DNA of 20,141 bases from C7867-002 sp964646515 (lineage in GTDB: Bacteria; Patescibacteriota; Minisyncoccia; Phycocordibacterales; PALSA-1337), in NCBI GenBank assembly GCA_964646515.1, contig CAZYES010000013.1, positions 1-20,141 of the forward strand, given 5' to 3'. The notes under the pieces are model-generated. The model saw only the letters and a program-made list of their open reading frames with translations, was not told the DNA's origin and did not search any database. The translations under genes and the position numbers were made by a program. This document shows positions 1 through 6,033 of this stretch, piece by piece; the first letter of the stretch is position 1; each line of letters opens with the position of its first letter.

Positions 1-44
1 GAATCAATTACCAGCAGAGTGCAAAAATGGGTGGGGTTATTCAT
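1..44 (-). CDS. possible 5' end of a gene running off the window
   Basis: An ATG at 42-44 on the minus strand opens a frame that stays open to the window edge (14 codons, ending LLVID). The hydrophobic beta-strand followed by Asp is compatible with many Rossmann-like or isochorismatase-like proteins, but 14 residues cannot identify a family. It lies beyond the terminator of the next gene and on the same strand as every other gene here, which is the main support. No Shine-Dalgarno sequence precedes it. Confidence 0.3.
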   Translation of the reverse strand, partial: MNNPTHFCTLLVID

Positions 45-48
45 GGTA

Positions 49-76
49 TTGACTTTTGGTCTAGATCGTCTATACT
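49..76 (+). promoter_or_regulatory. promoter-like hexamers on the plus strand
   Basis: TTGACT (49-54) and TATACT (71-76) are separated by 16 nt and resemble a sigma70-type promoter. However, the hairpin terminator at 91-115 starts about 15 nt further on and all neighbouring genes run the other way, so a transcript from here would be very short. It may be chance, or the AT-rich stretch may serve the minus-strand start at 44. Confidence 0.2.
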
Positions 77-90
77 ATAGTAGTCATTAG

Positions 91-120
91 AAAACGCCGG
101 CCTGTACGGCGTTTTCCTTT
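91..120 (-). terminator. intrinsic terminator of the NYN gene, probably bidirectional
   Basis: A perfect 9-bp stem, AAAACGCCG (91-99) and CGGCGTTTT (107-115), encloses a 7-nt loop. The T-rich 3' arm gives a U-tract in both orientations. It begins a few bases past the stop codon of the minus-strand gene that ends at 123, so it most likely terminates that gene. Confidence 0.75.
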
Positions 121-122
121 AT

Positions 123-749
123 CTAAATAGCCTTCTTTATCTTCATTTTCCAGTCATCTAGGTTAATAAGGAATACTGATTCAGGTTTTTCAGCAATCAG
201 ATCACGGAGCTTCGTTGAAAAGCGTGACTTGGAATATCTCGGCGCAATCTTTACCTTTTTAGCACTAGAGACGAGATAGACTTTTACTCCTTTTTCTACA
301 GCATTTCGGATGACATATTCGAAGTCGCCATCACCGGTGAGCATCAGAAATTCGACTCCAGGCTGAGCGAGATTTGTTGCATCTACGGATAATTCAGCAT
401 CACAGTTTGATTTCCACCGCACACTCCCTTCAATTTTATAGTCAATTTGATTTGAACATTTTGAGCAGATAATTTTCACAACCTTGTCCGGATTTTTATA
501 GATCTTATACGGCTTGGCGTTCATGAGATACCCAAGATTTTTCAGTATCAAATATTCACTGGCCTTATCATCATCGCCATCTTGAATACCAGAATAGAAG
601 AAGATTTTTTCGCAATTCCATGTATCTTTTAGGTGCCCATATGCCTTTTGCCAATCAATGACAAAGCCAAGTAGCTGGCTTGCTGTGGCCTCGGTGTTCT
701 GTACATCAATGAAGGCATATCTAGTTGGAGTTTTTGTTGTAGGTTCCAT
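123..749 (-). CDS. NYN-domain (LabA/DUF88-like, PIN-fold) protein
   Basis: A 208-aa protein with the acidic pattern of NYN/PIN-fold nucleases. It has FIDVQN near the N terminus (Asp15, Asn18), acidic residues around Asp117/Asp123, and TGDGDF (Asp140, Asp142) followed by a GVKVYLVS strand, the usual NYN core. Such proteins are metal-dependent RNases or RNA-binding factors; the substrate cannot be inferred. Cys95 and Cys98 form a CxxC knuckle, possibly half of a zinc site. The frame is open upstream to 896, but the start at 749 is preferred because the NYN fold begins there and TATAAT lies 10 nt upstream. The gene lies outside the phage attachment repeat, so it reads as a host gene flanking the prophage. 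Confidence 0.75.
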   Translation of the reverse strand: MEPTTKTPTRYAFIDVQNTEATASQLLGFVIDWQKAYGHLKDTWNCEKIFFYSGIQDGDDDKASEYLILKNLGYLMNAKPYKIYKNPDKVVKIICSKCSNQIDYKIEGSVRWKSNCDAELSVDATNLAQPGVEFLMLTGDGDFEYVIRNAVEKGVKVYLVSSAKKVKIAPRYSKSRFSTKLRDLIAEKPESVFLINLDDWKMKIKKAI

Positions 750-759
750 ATTGAGAATT

Positions 760-765
760 ATTATA
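760..765 (-). promoter_or_regulatory. -10 box of the NYN gene
   Basis: TATAAT on the minus strand ends 10 nt before the chosen ATG at 749. No good -35 is seen at 16-18 nt, although TTTACA lies about 20 nt upstream. The placement would give a leader of only a few nucleotides, as for several other genes in this window. Confidence 0.45.
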
Positions 766-930
766 TCATGCACATGAATAAAATTTGTAAACTGTTCATT
801 AGATGCTCTGTGCAAGAGGCGAGGATTTGACGAGATTTCGAGCTTGAGATTCCGGGTATCCTTTGCTCTTATTTGTACTCGTAAGTCACCTCGCATGGTC
901 TATGGTCACCGGTTAAACATTTATGGTGCC

Positions 931-947
931 AAACATCCTTTAATGTT
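931..947. repeat. candidate attachment site (integrase side)
   Basis: This 17-nt site matches 6854-6870 at 15 of 17 positions, including an unbroken 11-nt identity (CCTTTAATGTT, 937-947 and 6860-6870). It has the form of a tyrosine-recombinase core: arms AACAT and ATGTT are exact inverted repeats around a 6-nt centre, CCTTTA. It lies 56 nt beyond the stop codon of the integrase gene, the usual place for an att site, and no recognisable tRNA gene overlaps it. Confidence 0.6.
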
Positions 948-1003
948 ATAAGCGTCTACCTTTTCCGCCACTCCTGCACGGAGCATCTTATGAAAGAACA
1001 ATG

Positions 1004-1864
1004 TCAGATATACTTCTGTGCGTTAGCCAACATCTCGTTTTGATCGTAATTGAGATAGATCAGCGCAGAGTAGGGACTAACGTGACCGAGCATCATCTGT
1101 ATATCTTTAAAATCTGCGCCACGAGCCTTCATGCGGTGAGCTTTGGCATGTCGGAACATGTGCGGTGTGATCTTTTTGGTAATGCCGGCTGAAGTGGTAA
1201 TCTCTCTGATCCATCGTTCAATAGTTCGAGGTGTCAGACGTTCACGGCCGGGTTTATCAAGAGACAGAAATAGGCTCGGTTTTTGATTGAGGCAGATACG
1301 ACTACCGAGCCAACGGATCAGGGTATTTTGGTGAAAATCCGGAGTCCAGGCGATGACACGAATACGCTTATTTTTCTTTGTCTCAATACAGGTATGGTTT
1401 TCAGTGGGGGAGATCTGATTCACATCCAGCTCGCACAATTCGCTTACGCGAACGCCAGTGTTGTAGAGCATGTGCAGGATTGTTAGCTTTTGCAGATCGT
1501 GAAGTTCGAACGGATTGAGGGTGGCACACATAGCCTTGAATTCATCGTCAGTGACACCAACGCGAGGCTTTTGAGAATATTTTGGACCTTCGATCAGGAA
1601 TGGATTGACCGAACATTCTTGAATTGAATTCAGGTAGCGAAAGAAATTTTTGAGGATGCGACAGGAGTAAGCCACTGTCGGCGGGTTATTCTTGGTGGCC
1701 AGAAATCGATGAAATTCCACGATATCCGTGTTCTTCATGTCCTTCGTGTCCACATTTCGGAAATTCATCAGCCGACGCAGATAGCTTTTGTATATGTCCG
1801 CTGCTCGAGGGCTTCTGATGACTTTCCAATCAAGATAATTGTTAATTGCTTGCTCTATGACCAT
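1004..1864 (-). CDS. tyrosine recombinase (phage integrase, XerC/D-like)
   Basis: A 286-aa protein with the full catalytic set of the tyrosine recombinase family. Arg139 sits in NTGVRVSEL, a beta-hairpin Lys lies at 163-164, His235-x-x-Arg238 is in PHMFRH, His261 is in LGH, and the nucleophile Tyr270 lies nine residues after His261. The N-terminal 100 residues form the SAM-like core-binding domain. It should integrate and excise the phage at the repeat 931-947/6854-6870, 56 nt downstream. It is the last gene of the phage operon, starting 18 nt after rep. Many filamentous phages borrow host XerC/XerD instead, so a dedicated integrase is notable though not unique. ATG at 1864 is preceded by an A-rich stretch without Shine-Dalgarno. 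Confidence 0.9.
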   Translation of the reverse strand: MVIEQAINNYLDWKVIRSPRAADIYKSYLRRLMNFRNVDTKDMKNTDIVEFHRFLATKNNPPTVAYSCRILKNFFRYLNSIQECSVNPFLIEGPKYSQKPRVGVTDDEFKAMCATLNPFELHDLQKLTILHMLYNTGVRVSELCELDVNQISPTENHTCIETKKNKRIRVIAWTPDFHQNTLIRWLGSRICLNQKPSLFLSLDKPGRERLTPRTIERWIREITTSAGITKKITPHMFRHAKAHRMKARGADFKDIQMMLGHVSPYSALIYLNYDQNEMLANAQKYI

Positions 1865-1882
1865 TGTAGTTTTTTGATTAAG

Positions 1883-2683
1883 CTAATAATTTATGACTCT
1901 GTATCTTTTGTAAGTGGTATGACCTGTCCACTGGTTGTAGGGGAGTGTGCAGGAGGCTTCTAACTGGTACTCGATTTTTTCTGAATCTATGAATTCGATA
2001 TCAAGGGGTGGGGTTCTGATCGTTATCGGCTTCTTGAGACCCCGGGAAGTGAAGTAGCATTTTTCATTGAACAATCTTGCATCGACTACGCCTTTTTGAA
2101 GATATTTTGAGACGTATGCGCCGATCGATTGGATATGCTGAATTGCGTTGATCTTGATAAAGCCGTGAGACCAGATTTCGGCGAGCTCGTCATTGACTAT
2201 GTAGGGAAGATTGAAGAATACTGCGTGATAGTGGACTGCACCGCGCTTTTGGAATTCGACTACCGAGACATATTTCAGAGCGTGTCCGATGTGGTAGTTC
2301 AATCGCATCATGAACTTTCGCCACATCTCATTTGCTTCTTTCAATCCGGTCACATTGTCTGCAAAGGTGAATGTAATGAACTTATCGGTATATTCAGGGT
2401 ATTGGCCGGAATTACAGGCTATGAGACGGCGTATATGCTTCCTAGCGCGTGAGATTGAGAATGGACGACGAATACCTAGATTTCGCTTGCCGACACGCTT
2501 CTTGCGACGATTTCGTGACTTCAATTGACCGCCGAAGTGGATGTCTTTTTCGAACTCGTACACTTCTTTGACTGGACCGGAGATAACTGCTTTATATTTT
2601 GAGAAATCTACGCCCCATTTAGTTTTTCTTAATTCGTCGAAAGCCCTGCCAAGCTCTCCGACAGAATATATCTGATTGTCCAT
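1883..2683 (-). CDS. HUH rolling-circle replication initiator (pII role)
   Basis: A 266-aa protein with the three HUH endonuclease motifs in order: motif I FITFTFADN (102-110), the metal-binding HYH at 151-153 in AVHYHAVFF, and the tyrosine motif YVSKY (190-194) with Lys193. The spacing resembles replication proteins of inoviruses and microviruses, which nick the double-stranded origin and become joined to the 5' end. Tyr190 or Tyr194 is the likely nucleophile. Residues 55-84 are strongly basic (RNRRKKR and following), probably contacting DNA. In Ff the replication gene precedes gV, whereas here it comes after the Zot gene and before the integrase. No Shine-Dalgarno is seen at ATG 2683. Confidence 0.85.
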   Translation of the reverse strand: MDNQIYSVGELGRAFDELRKTKWGVDFSKYKAVISGPVKEVYEFEKDIHFGGQLKSRNRRKKRVGKRNLGIRRPFSISRARKHIRRLIACNSGQYPEYTDKFITFTFADNVTGLKEANEMWRKFMMRLNYHIGHALKYVSVVEFQKRGAVHYHAVFFNLPYIVNDELAEIWSHGFIKINAIQHIQSIGAYVSKYLQKGVVDARLFNEKCYFTSRGLKKPITIRTPPLDIEFIDSEKIEYQLEASCTLPYNQWTGHTTYKRYRVINY

Positions 2684-2747
2684 GACTATTTAGTTTTTAA
2701 TGATTCTGATTATGTGTGAGAGAGGTCGAGTCTAGAAAGAGTGTCAT

Positions 2748-3449
2748 TCATATATGATAAACCTTTTCAAAACCACAGCCTGGGAAATCACAGTGACGCT
2801 CCTCATGTCTCAATGCTGGATAGGAGCCACGAACAATCTTTTGAGTAGTGTCGAATATCTCGCAGTAACGGCGCTGAATGAGGAACATTGATGGAACAGA
2901 GATCGAACTGGCAAACTTTTTCTTATCTTCATTATATGAGCGAGGATCTAACTCACGAGAGAGACATACGCCCCATATACGTTCTACAGGAGGCCTTGTG
3001 GCACTTGGCCGGGGAGAACCAACGATTTTACGGATCTCATAGAGAAAGTTTGTTAGACGACGGAATGATTTATCAACTTGAGCGAAGTCCTGGGCAGATC
3101 CATATATCTCTATTCCGCACTTCGCACCTTGCGTAAGCCATTTGCGAACATCGAGCGATAGATCCTGCCATTGGTGACTATCAAAGTAATTTCCGACTTC
3201 ATCAATAATGACATCGCACTGCTCATACTTCACAAGATCATCAAGATTTTCCCAGTACTCGATCGGGACTTTCATTTCTTCGACAGCCCATTTATAGAAA
3301 TCTTCTGAAAAGCGTAGATTCGAAACTATGGGCCGAACAACACCGCTTGTTTGTAACCATTTGGAATTGCGATAGACGAGCTTCACACACATCATAGCGA
3401 GCCTTAGAGACTTGCCGGATGATTCTAGACCTGAGTAGATTATTTTCAT
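2748..3449 (-). CDS. Zot/pI-family morphogenesis ATPase
   Basis: A 233-aa P-loop ATPase of the zonular-occludens-toxin/pI family, which powers assembly and export of filamentous phage at the inner membrane. Walker A is GLESSGKS at 7-14. Walker B is DVIIDE at 79-84, followed by the family-typical hydrophobic/aromatic segment and a TQGAKCGIEIYGSAQD strand (106-121) with Arg130/Arg131 after it. Ff pI is about 348 aa with a transmembrane helix and an outer domain. This protein ends after the ATPase domain and I see no hydrophobic segment long enough to span a membrane. The tail carries a short HCDFPGC motif (219-225). It starts 25 nt after the pVI-like gene and fits the Ff order VI-I. Confidence 0.85.
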   Translation of the reverse strand: MKIIYSGLESSGKSLRLAMMCVKLVYRNSKWLQTSGVVRPIVSNLRFSEDFYKWAVEEMKVPIEYWENLDDLVKYEQCDVIIDEVGNYFDSHQWQDLSLDVRKWLTQGAKCGIEIYGSAQDFAQVDKSFRRLTNFLYEIRKIVGSPRPSATRPPVERIWGVCLSRELDPRSYNEDKKKFASSISVPSMFLIQRRYCEIFDTTQKIVRGSYPALRHEERHCDFPGCGFEKVYHI

Positions 3450-3474
3450 TTTTATATTTTGTTTTAACTGATAA

Positions 3475-3741
3475 TTAACTTCCCGACTGGTTTCCGCGCA
3501 GGACAGAGACGACCCACTTCAACGCTTGCCATCCCCACACGGCGATATGGAAGGTTAAGACGGTGCCCACACAGATGAATAATGTGTCGATCGGAAGTAG
3601 AAAGTTCCAAGCTTTCATGTAACCGATGATCAGAGAGATTGAGGATGCGATCGCCGGGGAAAGCGCACCGGCAACAGGCAGGATATTCAGGACGACAATG
3701 AACAGACCGAGAAATAGAACGAAGAAGATTGCGAATGTCAT
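3475..3741 (-). CDS. pVI-like polytopic minor coat protein
   Basis: An 88-aa, very hydrophobic protein with about three membrane segments: residues 3-20, about 25-42, and 50-73 ending in WGWQALKWVV. A short basic, polar tail follows. Its start codon overlaps the stop of the pIII-like gene (ATGA at 3738-3741), which indicates translational coupling and joint function. In Ff, pVI (112 aa, three membrane segments) sits directly after pIII and forms the same virion tip complex. The assignment is by position, size and topology, not by recognised sequence similarity. With a Zot protein lacking its own membrane anchor, this protein could also help dock the ATPase, which is inference. Confidence 0.6.
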   Translation of the reverse strand: MTFAIFFVLFLGLFIVVLNILPVAGALSPAIASSISLIIGYMKAWNFLLPIDTLFICVGTVLTFHIAVWGWQALKWVVSVLRGNQSGS

Positions 3742-5144
3742 AGAAGTTTGCGGTTCCTTGCCTCATGGAACAGATACCATGCAGTCAGGAAATAGGTTAC
3801 GGCGACCATTAAGCCTCGTAAGAGACCAACATACGAGGGTGTTAAAAAATATCCGATCGTAGACGTGGAAAACATATCTATGGTGATTGTTGTGGTAGCA
3901 GTAGCTACACCGGTGATACCGAATTTCACCGGAAATTTGACCTTGAACGAGCCGGAGGGGATAGCAGAGGCGGAGGTCGAGCCGTTAACAGCATTATAAA
4001 TCACCGCCGAAACTTGGAAGACATAAGCGAAAGGAACTTTTGTAGCGAGAAGATTAGGGACATTAACAAACGACAGCATATCTGTAGAAGTCGGAAGAGA
4101 ATTATTCCCATAATTCGCGCCAGTGAAAGGATTGTTGTTAATGCCCCCTTCGATAACCGTTGAAGTAGTAGCCACAGTAGCGGTAGTAGTAGAAGTGAGC
4201 AGAGCAGGAGCCACGCCGGTACCGGTAAATGGATCATACCCGCAAGTGGATTGATAGAGTTGAGCATTGAATTGCTGATTTGGAGTTAGCGAATAAGTCG
4301 TAGACGTCGCGCCGACCGAAACGCTGGAGTCTATGATGTCAAAGGTGAAATTGAAAACACCGGTGGTAGTGGCATATATCGGTGCGGTAGTGATAGGGAA
4401 GACCCCATGCAGAGAAAGCTCACGATGAGATTCAAGACCAGTGTTCTGCCACACATCGAGATACTGTGAGGCGCAGGGAGTTGTCGAGGCAGTCCATGTG
4501 CCGACAACATTGAACGTGCCGGCCGCGGCGTTTAGAGTTGTGGAAGTGACGACAGGAGGGTATGTCTGACCGTACTGATCGGTAACTATAAAATATGCAT
4601 CATTTATTGTGGAACAGGCACCGGTAGAGGCATTGAATGTGCCTGTACCAGTAAGACACTGACCATTCGCATATGTATTAGCTACAGAACCGTAAAGCTT
4701 GACTGTCAGGTTTTGGCCCCAAGAACCAATACCAACATAGAGATATTTCCCGGCTGTAATGGTCGTAGTTGTTGAATAAGTAAAATACTGGAGGTAATCA
4801 TTGCTACCCAAACTATCCTGACCACCACTACCACCGGTAGTAGAGATAAGAACAAAATTCGTACACTGAGACATATCAGTTACCAGGTTGTCACAGGTGA
4901 TCGCACGAATACCGCCACCACTAGAGTATGTTGAGTTATAACGAAACGAGACCTTTCCCAGCGTAAATGTTGATGTAACCTGACCGAGAGACTGTAAAAA
5001 GAATCGGGACTGACCAGAACCAATACCATAAGTAGCGCCTGAACTATAATCAGTTTGCTGATACACCGTAGCGGCATGAGCTGACCTTGATCCCAAAAAG
5101 ACCAAGGAGAGCAGAAAGAGGGAAGTGTAGATTATTTTCTTCAT
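3738..5144 (-). CDS. secreted, C-terminally anchored adhesin-like protein (pIII position)
   Basis: A 468-aa protein with a clear signal peptide (MKK, hydrophobic run, AHA at 22-24) and a single hydrophobic segment near residues 436-460 followed by HEARNRKLL, so it is exported and anchored by its C terminus like Ff pIII. The ectodomain is rich in Thr, Ser and Gly and has at least six Cys, which suggests disulfide-stabilised beta domains. The first 150 residues look like a beta-sandwich (alternating strands, YLYVGIGSWG near its end). No Gly-rich linkers of Ff type are present. By position, between the coat and pVI-like genes, it is the candidate receptor-binding tip protein. The receptor is unknown; type IV pili are common in such hosts but this is speculation. 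Confidence 0.7.
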   Translation of the reverse strand: MKKIIYTSLFLLSLVFLGSRSAHAATVYQQTDYSSGATYGIGSGQSRFFLQSLGQVTSTFTLGKVSFRYNSTYSSGGGIRAITCDNLVTDMSQCTNFVLISTTGGSGGQDSLGSNDYLQYFTYSTTTTITAGKYLYVGIGSWGQNLTVKLYGSVANTYANGQCLTGTGTFNASTGACSTINDAYFIVTDQYGQTYPPVVTSTTLNAAAGTFNVVGTWTASTTPCASQYLDVWQNTGLESHRELSLHGVFPITTAPIYATTTGVFNFTFDIIDSSVSVGATSTTYSLTPNQQFNAQLYQSTCGYDPFTGTGVAPALLTSTTTATVATTSTVIEGGINNNPFTGANYGNNSLPTSTDMLSFVNVPNLLATKVPFAYVFQVSAVIYNAVNGSTSASAIPSGSFKVKFPVKFGITGVATATTTITIDMFSTSTIGYFLTPSYVGLLRGLMVAVTYFLTAWYLFHEARNRKLL

Positions 5145-5180
5145 GAGATAAGGTTAAAACTAATAATTAGGGATTGTTCA

Positions 5181-5344
5181 TCGCATGCCACATGGGAATG
5201 ATGTGATTTTTGAAATTTATTCTGTAAAGGGGATTCGCCTGTTATTTATCGCAAGAAAAATTTAACGCAAATTTTTCTTGCTCGGGGAGCTCACCCCTTG
5301 ACAGAACAAATTGTCAAAAATACTGATCCTCATATGGCATGCGA
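5181..5344. repeat. long imperfect inverted repeat, candidate phage origin or packaging signal
   Basis: The arms 5181-5232 (52 nt) and 5294-5344 (51 nt) are inverted copies agreeing at roughly 80% of positions. The outer end TCGCATGCCA is exact, the middle shares ATTTTTGA and AATTT, and the inner end is CTGTnAAGGGG. Inside the 61-nt loop lies a second, perfect 13-bp hairpin (GCAAGAAAAATTT at 5251-5263, AAATTTTTCTTGC at 5269-5281, 5-nt loop). In single-stranded phage DNA this would fold into one long stem topped by a hairpin. It fills the 266-nt non-coding gap (5145-5410) between the coat and pIII-like genes. Which function it serves cannot be read from sequence alone. Confidence 0.7.
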
Positions 5345-5367
5345 GGGACGCCCGCATACCAGGTGTA

Positions 5368-5404
5368 GCCGGCGCTCGGAGCTTCGCAATTCCGAGGCGC
5401 CGGC
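5368..5404 (-). terminator. GC-rich hairpin directly after the major coat gene
   Basis: The arms GCCGGCGCTCGGA (5368-5380) and TCCGAGGCGCCGGC (5391-5404) pair over 13 bp with one bulged G around a 10-nt loop. It begins 6 nt after the coat stop codon. Ff also has a strong terminator after gVIII, which keeps coat mRNA abundant relative to gIII. No U-tract follows on the minus strand, so it may instead stabilise the mRNA 3' end or belong to the origin/packaging structure. Confidence 0.5.
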
Positions 5405-5410
5405 ATACAT

Positions 5411-5665
5411 CTAGAACTTCCTGCCAGTGATGTAGTGCTTGAACTTCCTGATGCCCCAGCCGAGACCCAACAGGGCGGCCAAGAGACCAAGAATCGCGCC
5501 AACTACAGCTCCAATGATCACAGCGACGTCACCGACGAGGCTATTGACCAAAGTAGGCGCTGTCGAAGTTCCAAAAGTATCCGCAAACGCATACGAGCCA
5601 GTTGCGATTACTCCGGTAACAACTCCAACGACACCAGCAAGCTTGTACTTCAATTTTGAAATCAT
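5411..5665 (-). CDS. major coat protein precursor (pVIII-like)
   Basis: An 84-aa precursor with a 28-residue signal peptide (MISKLKYK, hydrophobic core, SYAFA) and a predicted mature chain of 56 aa starting DTFGTST. The mature protein has the filamentous coat layout: a slightly acidic, polar N-terminal part facing outward, a long hydrophobic Gly/Ala/Leu helix (about 18-44), and a basic tail with five Lys/Arg (Arg45, Lys46, Lys48, Arg54, Lys55) to contact DNA. Ff mature pVIII is 50 aa with the same charge layout. The frame is open upstream to 5719, but the start at 5665 is chosen because it gives a proper signal peptide. Position after the tiny membrane proteins and before the pIII-like gene also fits. 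Confidence 0.85.
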   Translation of the reverse strand: MISKLKYKLAGVVGVVTGVIATGSYAFADTFGTSTAPTLVNSLVGDVAVIIGAVVGAILGLLAALLGLGWGIRKFKHYITGRKF

Positions 5666-5740
5666 ATTTACTTGAATTAATTTTAATAATGCTGATCTGG
5701 TGCCGGTGCCGAAACACACGACCCATTAATGTATCGACCT

Positions 5741-5800
5741 GGAGTGCGAACTCCGAACGCTCCCTCAAACGAATCTACTAAAATTTGAGAGAGCTCTCGG
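5741..5800. repeat. paired hairpins upstream of the major coat gene
   Basis: A small hairpin, GGAGT (5741-5745) and ACTCC (5750-5754), has a GCGA tetraloop. It abuts and slightly overlaps a larger one whose arms 5753-5769 and 5784-5800 match at 14 of 17 positions around a 14-nt loop. The second arm contains the perfect palindrome GAGAGCTCTC (5789-5798). They lie between the 33-aa gene and the coat gene, in 144 nt without another gene. They could be a second origin element, an mRNA processing or stability structure for coat mRNA, or an operator. Confidence 0.45.
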
Positions 5801-5809
5801 AACTAACAA

Positions 5810-5911
5810 CTATGATCTCCACCAAAAGAGTAATAATGACCACACAAGCCCCACAGCTATGCCATAGCCACTGCAATATCCGAAAAATAGAACTACATCG
5901 AGGTTAGACAT
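5810..5911 (-). CDS. 33-aa membrane protein (pVII/pIX-like minor coat candidate)
   Basis: Reading from ATG 5911 to TAG 5810 gives a 33-residue protein: MSNLDVV, a hydrophobic helix (about 6-31) containing GYGIAVGLVW and ending LLLFWW, then Arg-Ser. Ff pVII and pIX are 33 and 32 aa, each a single hydrophobic helix, and lie just upstream of gVIII, exactly where this gene lies. It begins 5 nt after the stop of the 35-aa gene, implying coupled translation. It has no signal peptide, as expected for this class. Support is size, hydrophobicity, tight spacing and Ff synteny rather than similarity. The plus strand over this region offers no convincing gene. Confidence 0.65.
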   Translation of the reverse strand: MSNLDVVLFFGYCSGYGIAVGLVWSLLLFWWRS

Positions 5912-5916
5912 ATCGG

Positions 5917-6024
5917 TTAATGGTCTCGCATAATGAACCACTTAAATATCGTCAAGGGCACCATGAAATAGAGTGGTATGAACCAGATCTGCATGAACTC
6001 TTGAGGTATTGCGAGATAATCCAT
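5917..6024 (-). CDS. 35-aa membrane protein (pVII/pIX-like minor coat candidate)
   Basis: ATG 6024 to TAA 5917 encodes 35 residues: MDYLAIPQEF, then a hydrophobic helix (about 11-32, IWFIPLYF through IFKWFIM) and a charged end, RDH. It starts 9 nt after the 70-aa gene stops and ends 5 nt before the 33-aa gene starts, so the three are packed like the Ff VII-IX-VIII block. It probably inserts without a signal peptide and caps one end of the virion together with the 33-aa protein. Internal Met codons (11, 21) offer shorter starts but would truncate the helix. Which of the two corresponds to pVII and which to pIX cannot be told. Confidence 0.6.
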   Translation of the reverse strand: MDYLAIPQEFMQIWFIPLYFMVPLTIFKWFIMRDH

Positions 6025-6033
6025 AGATTAGAT

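Noticed and set aside
750..896. N-terminal extension of the NYN protein
   Set aside because: The upstream open frame lacks NYN-fold features and contains the likely promoter box; the start at 749 is better.
931..947. Host dif site as the integration target
   Set aside because: Spacing of arms around a 6-nt centre is dif-like, but the outer arm bases do not match the known XerC/XerD consensus, and the phage has its own integrase. Not excluded, only unsupported.
5285..5294. 10-mer GGGAGCTCAC shared, in inverted orientation, with 6807-6816
   Set aside because: A 10-nt match between two points in 6 kb is expected by chance, and half of it is the palindrome GAGCTC; not taken as a Rep-binding iteron.
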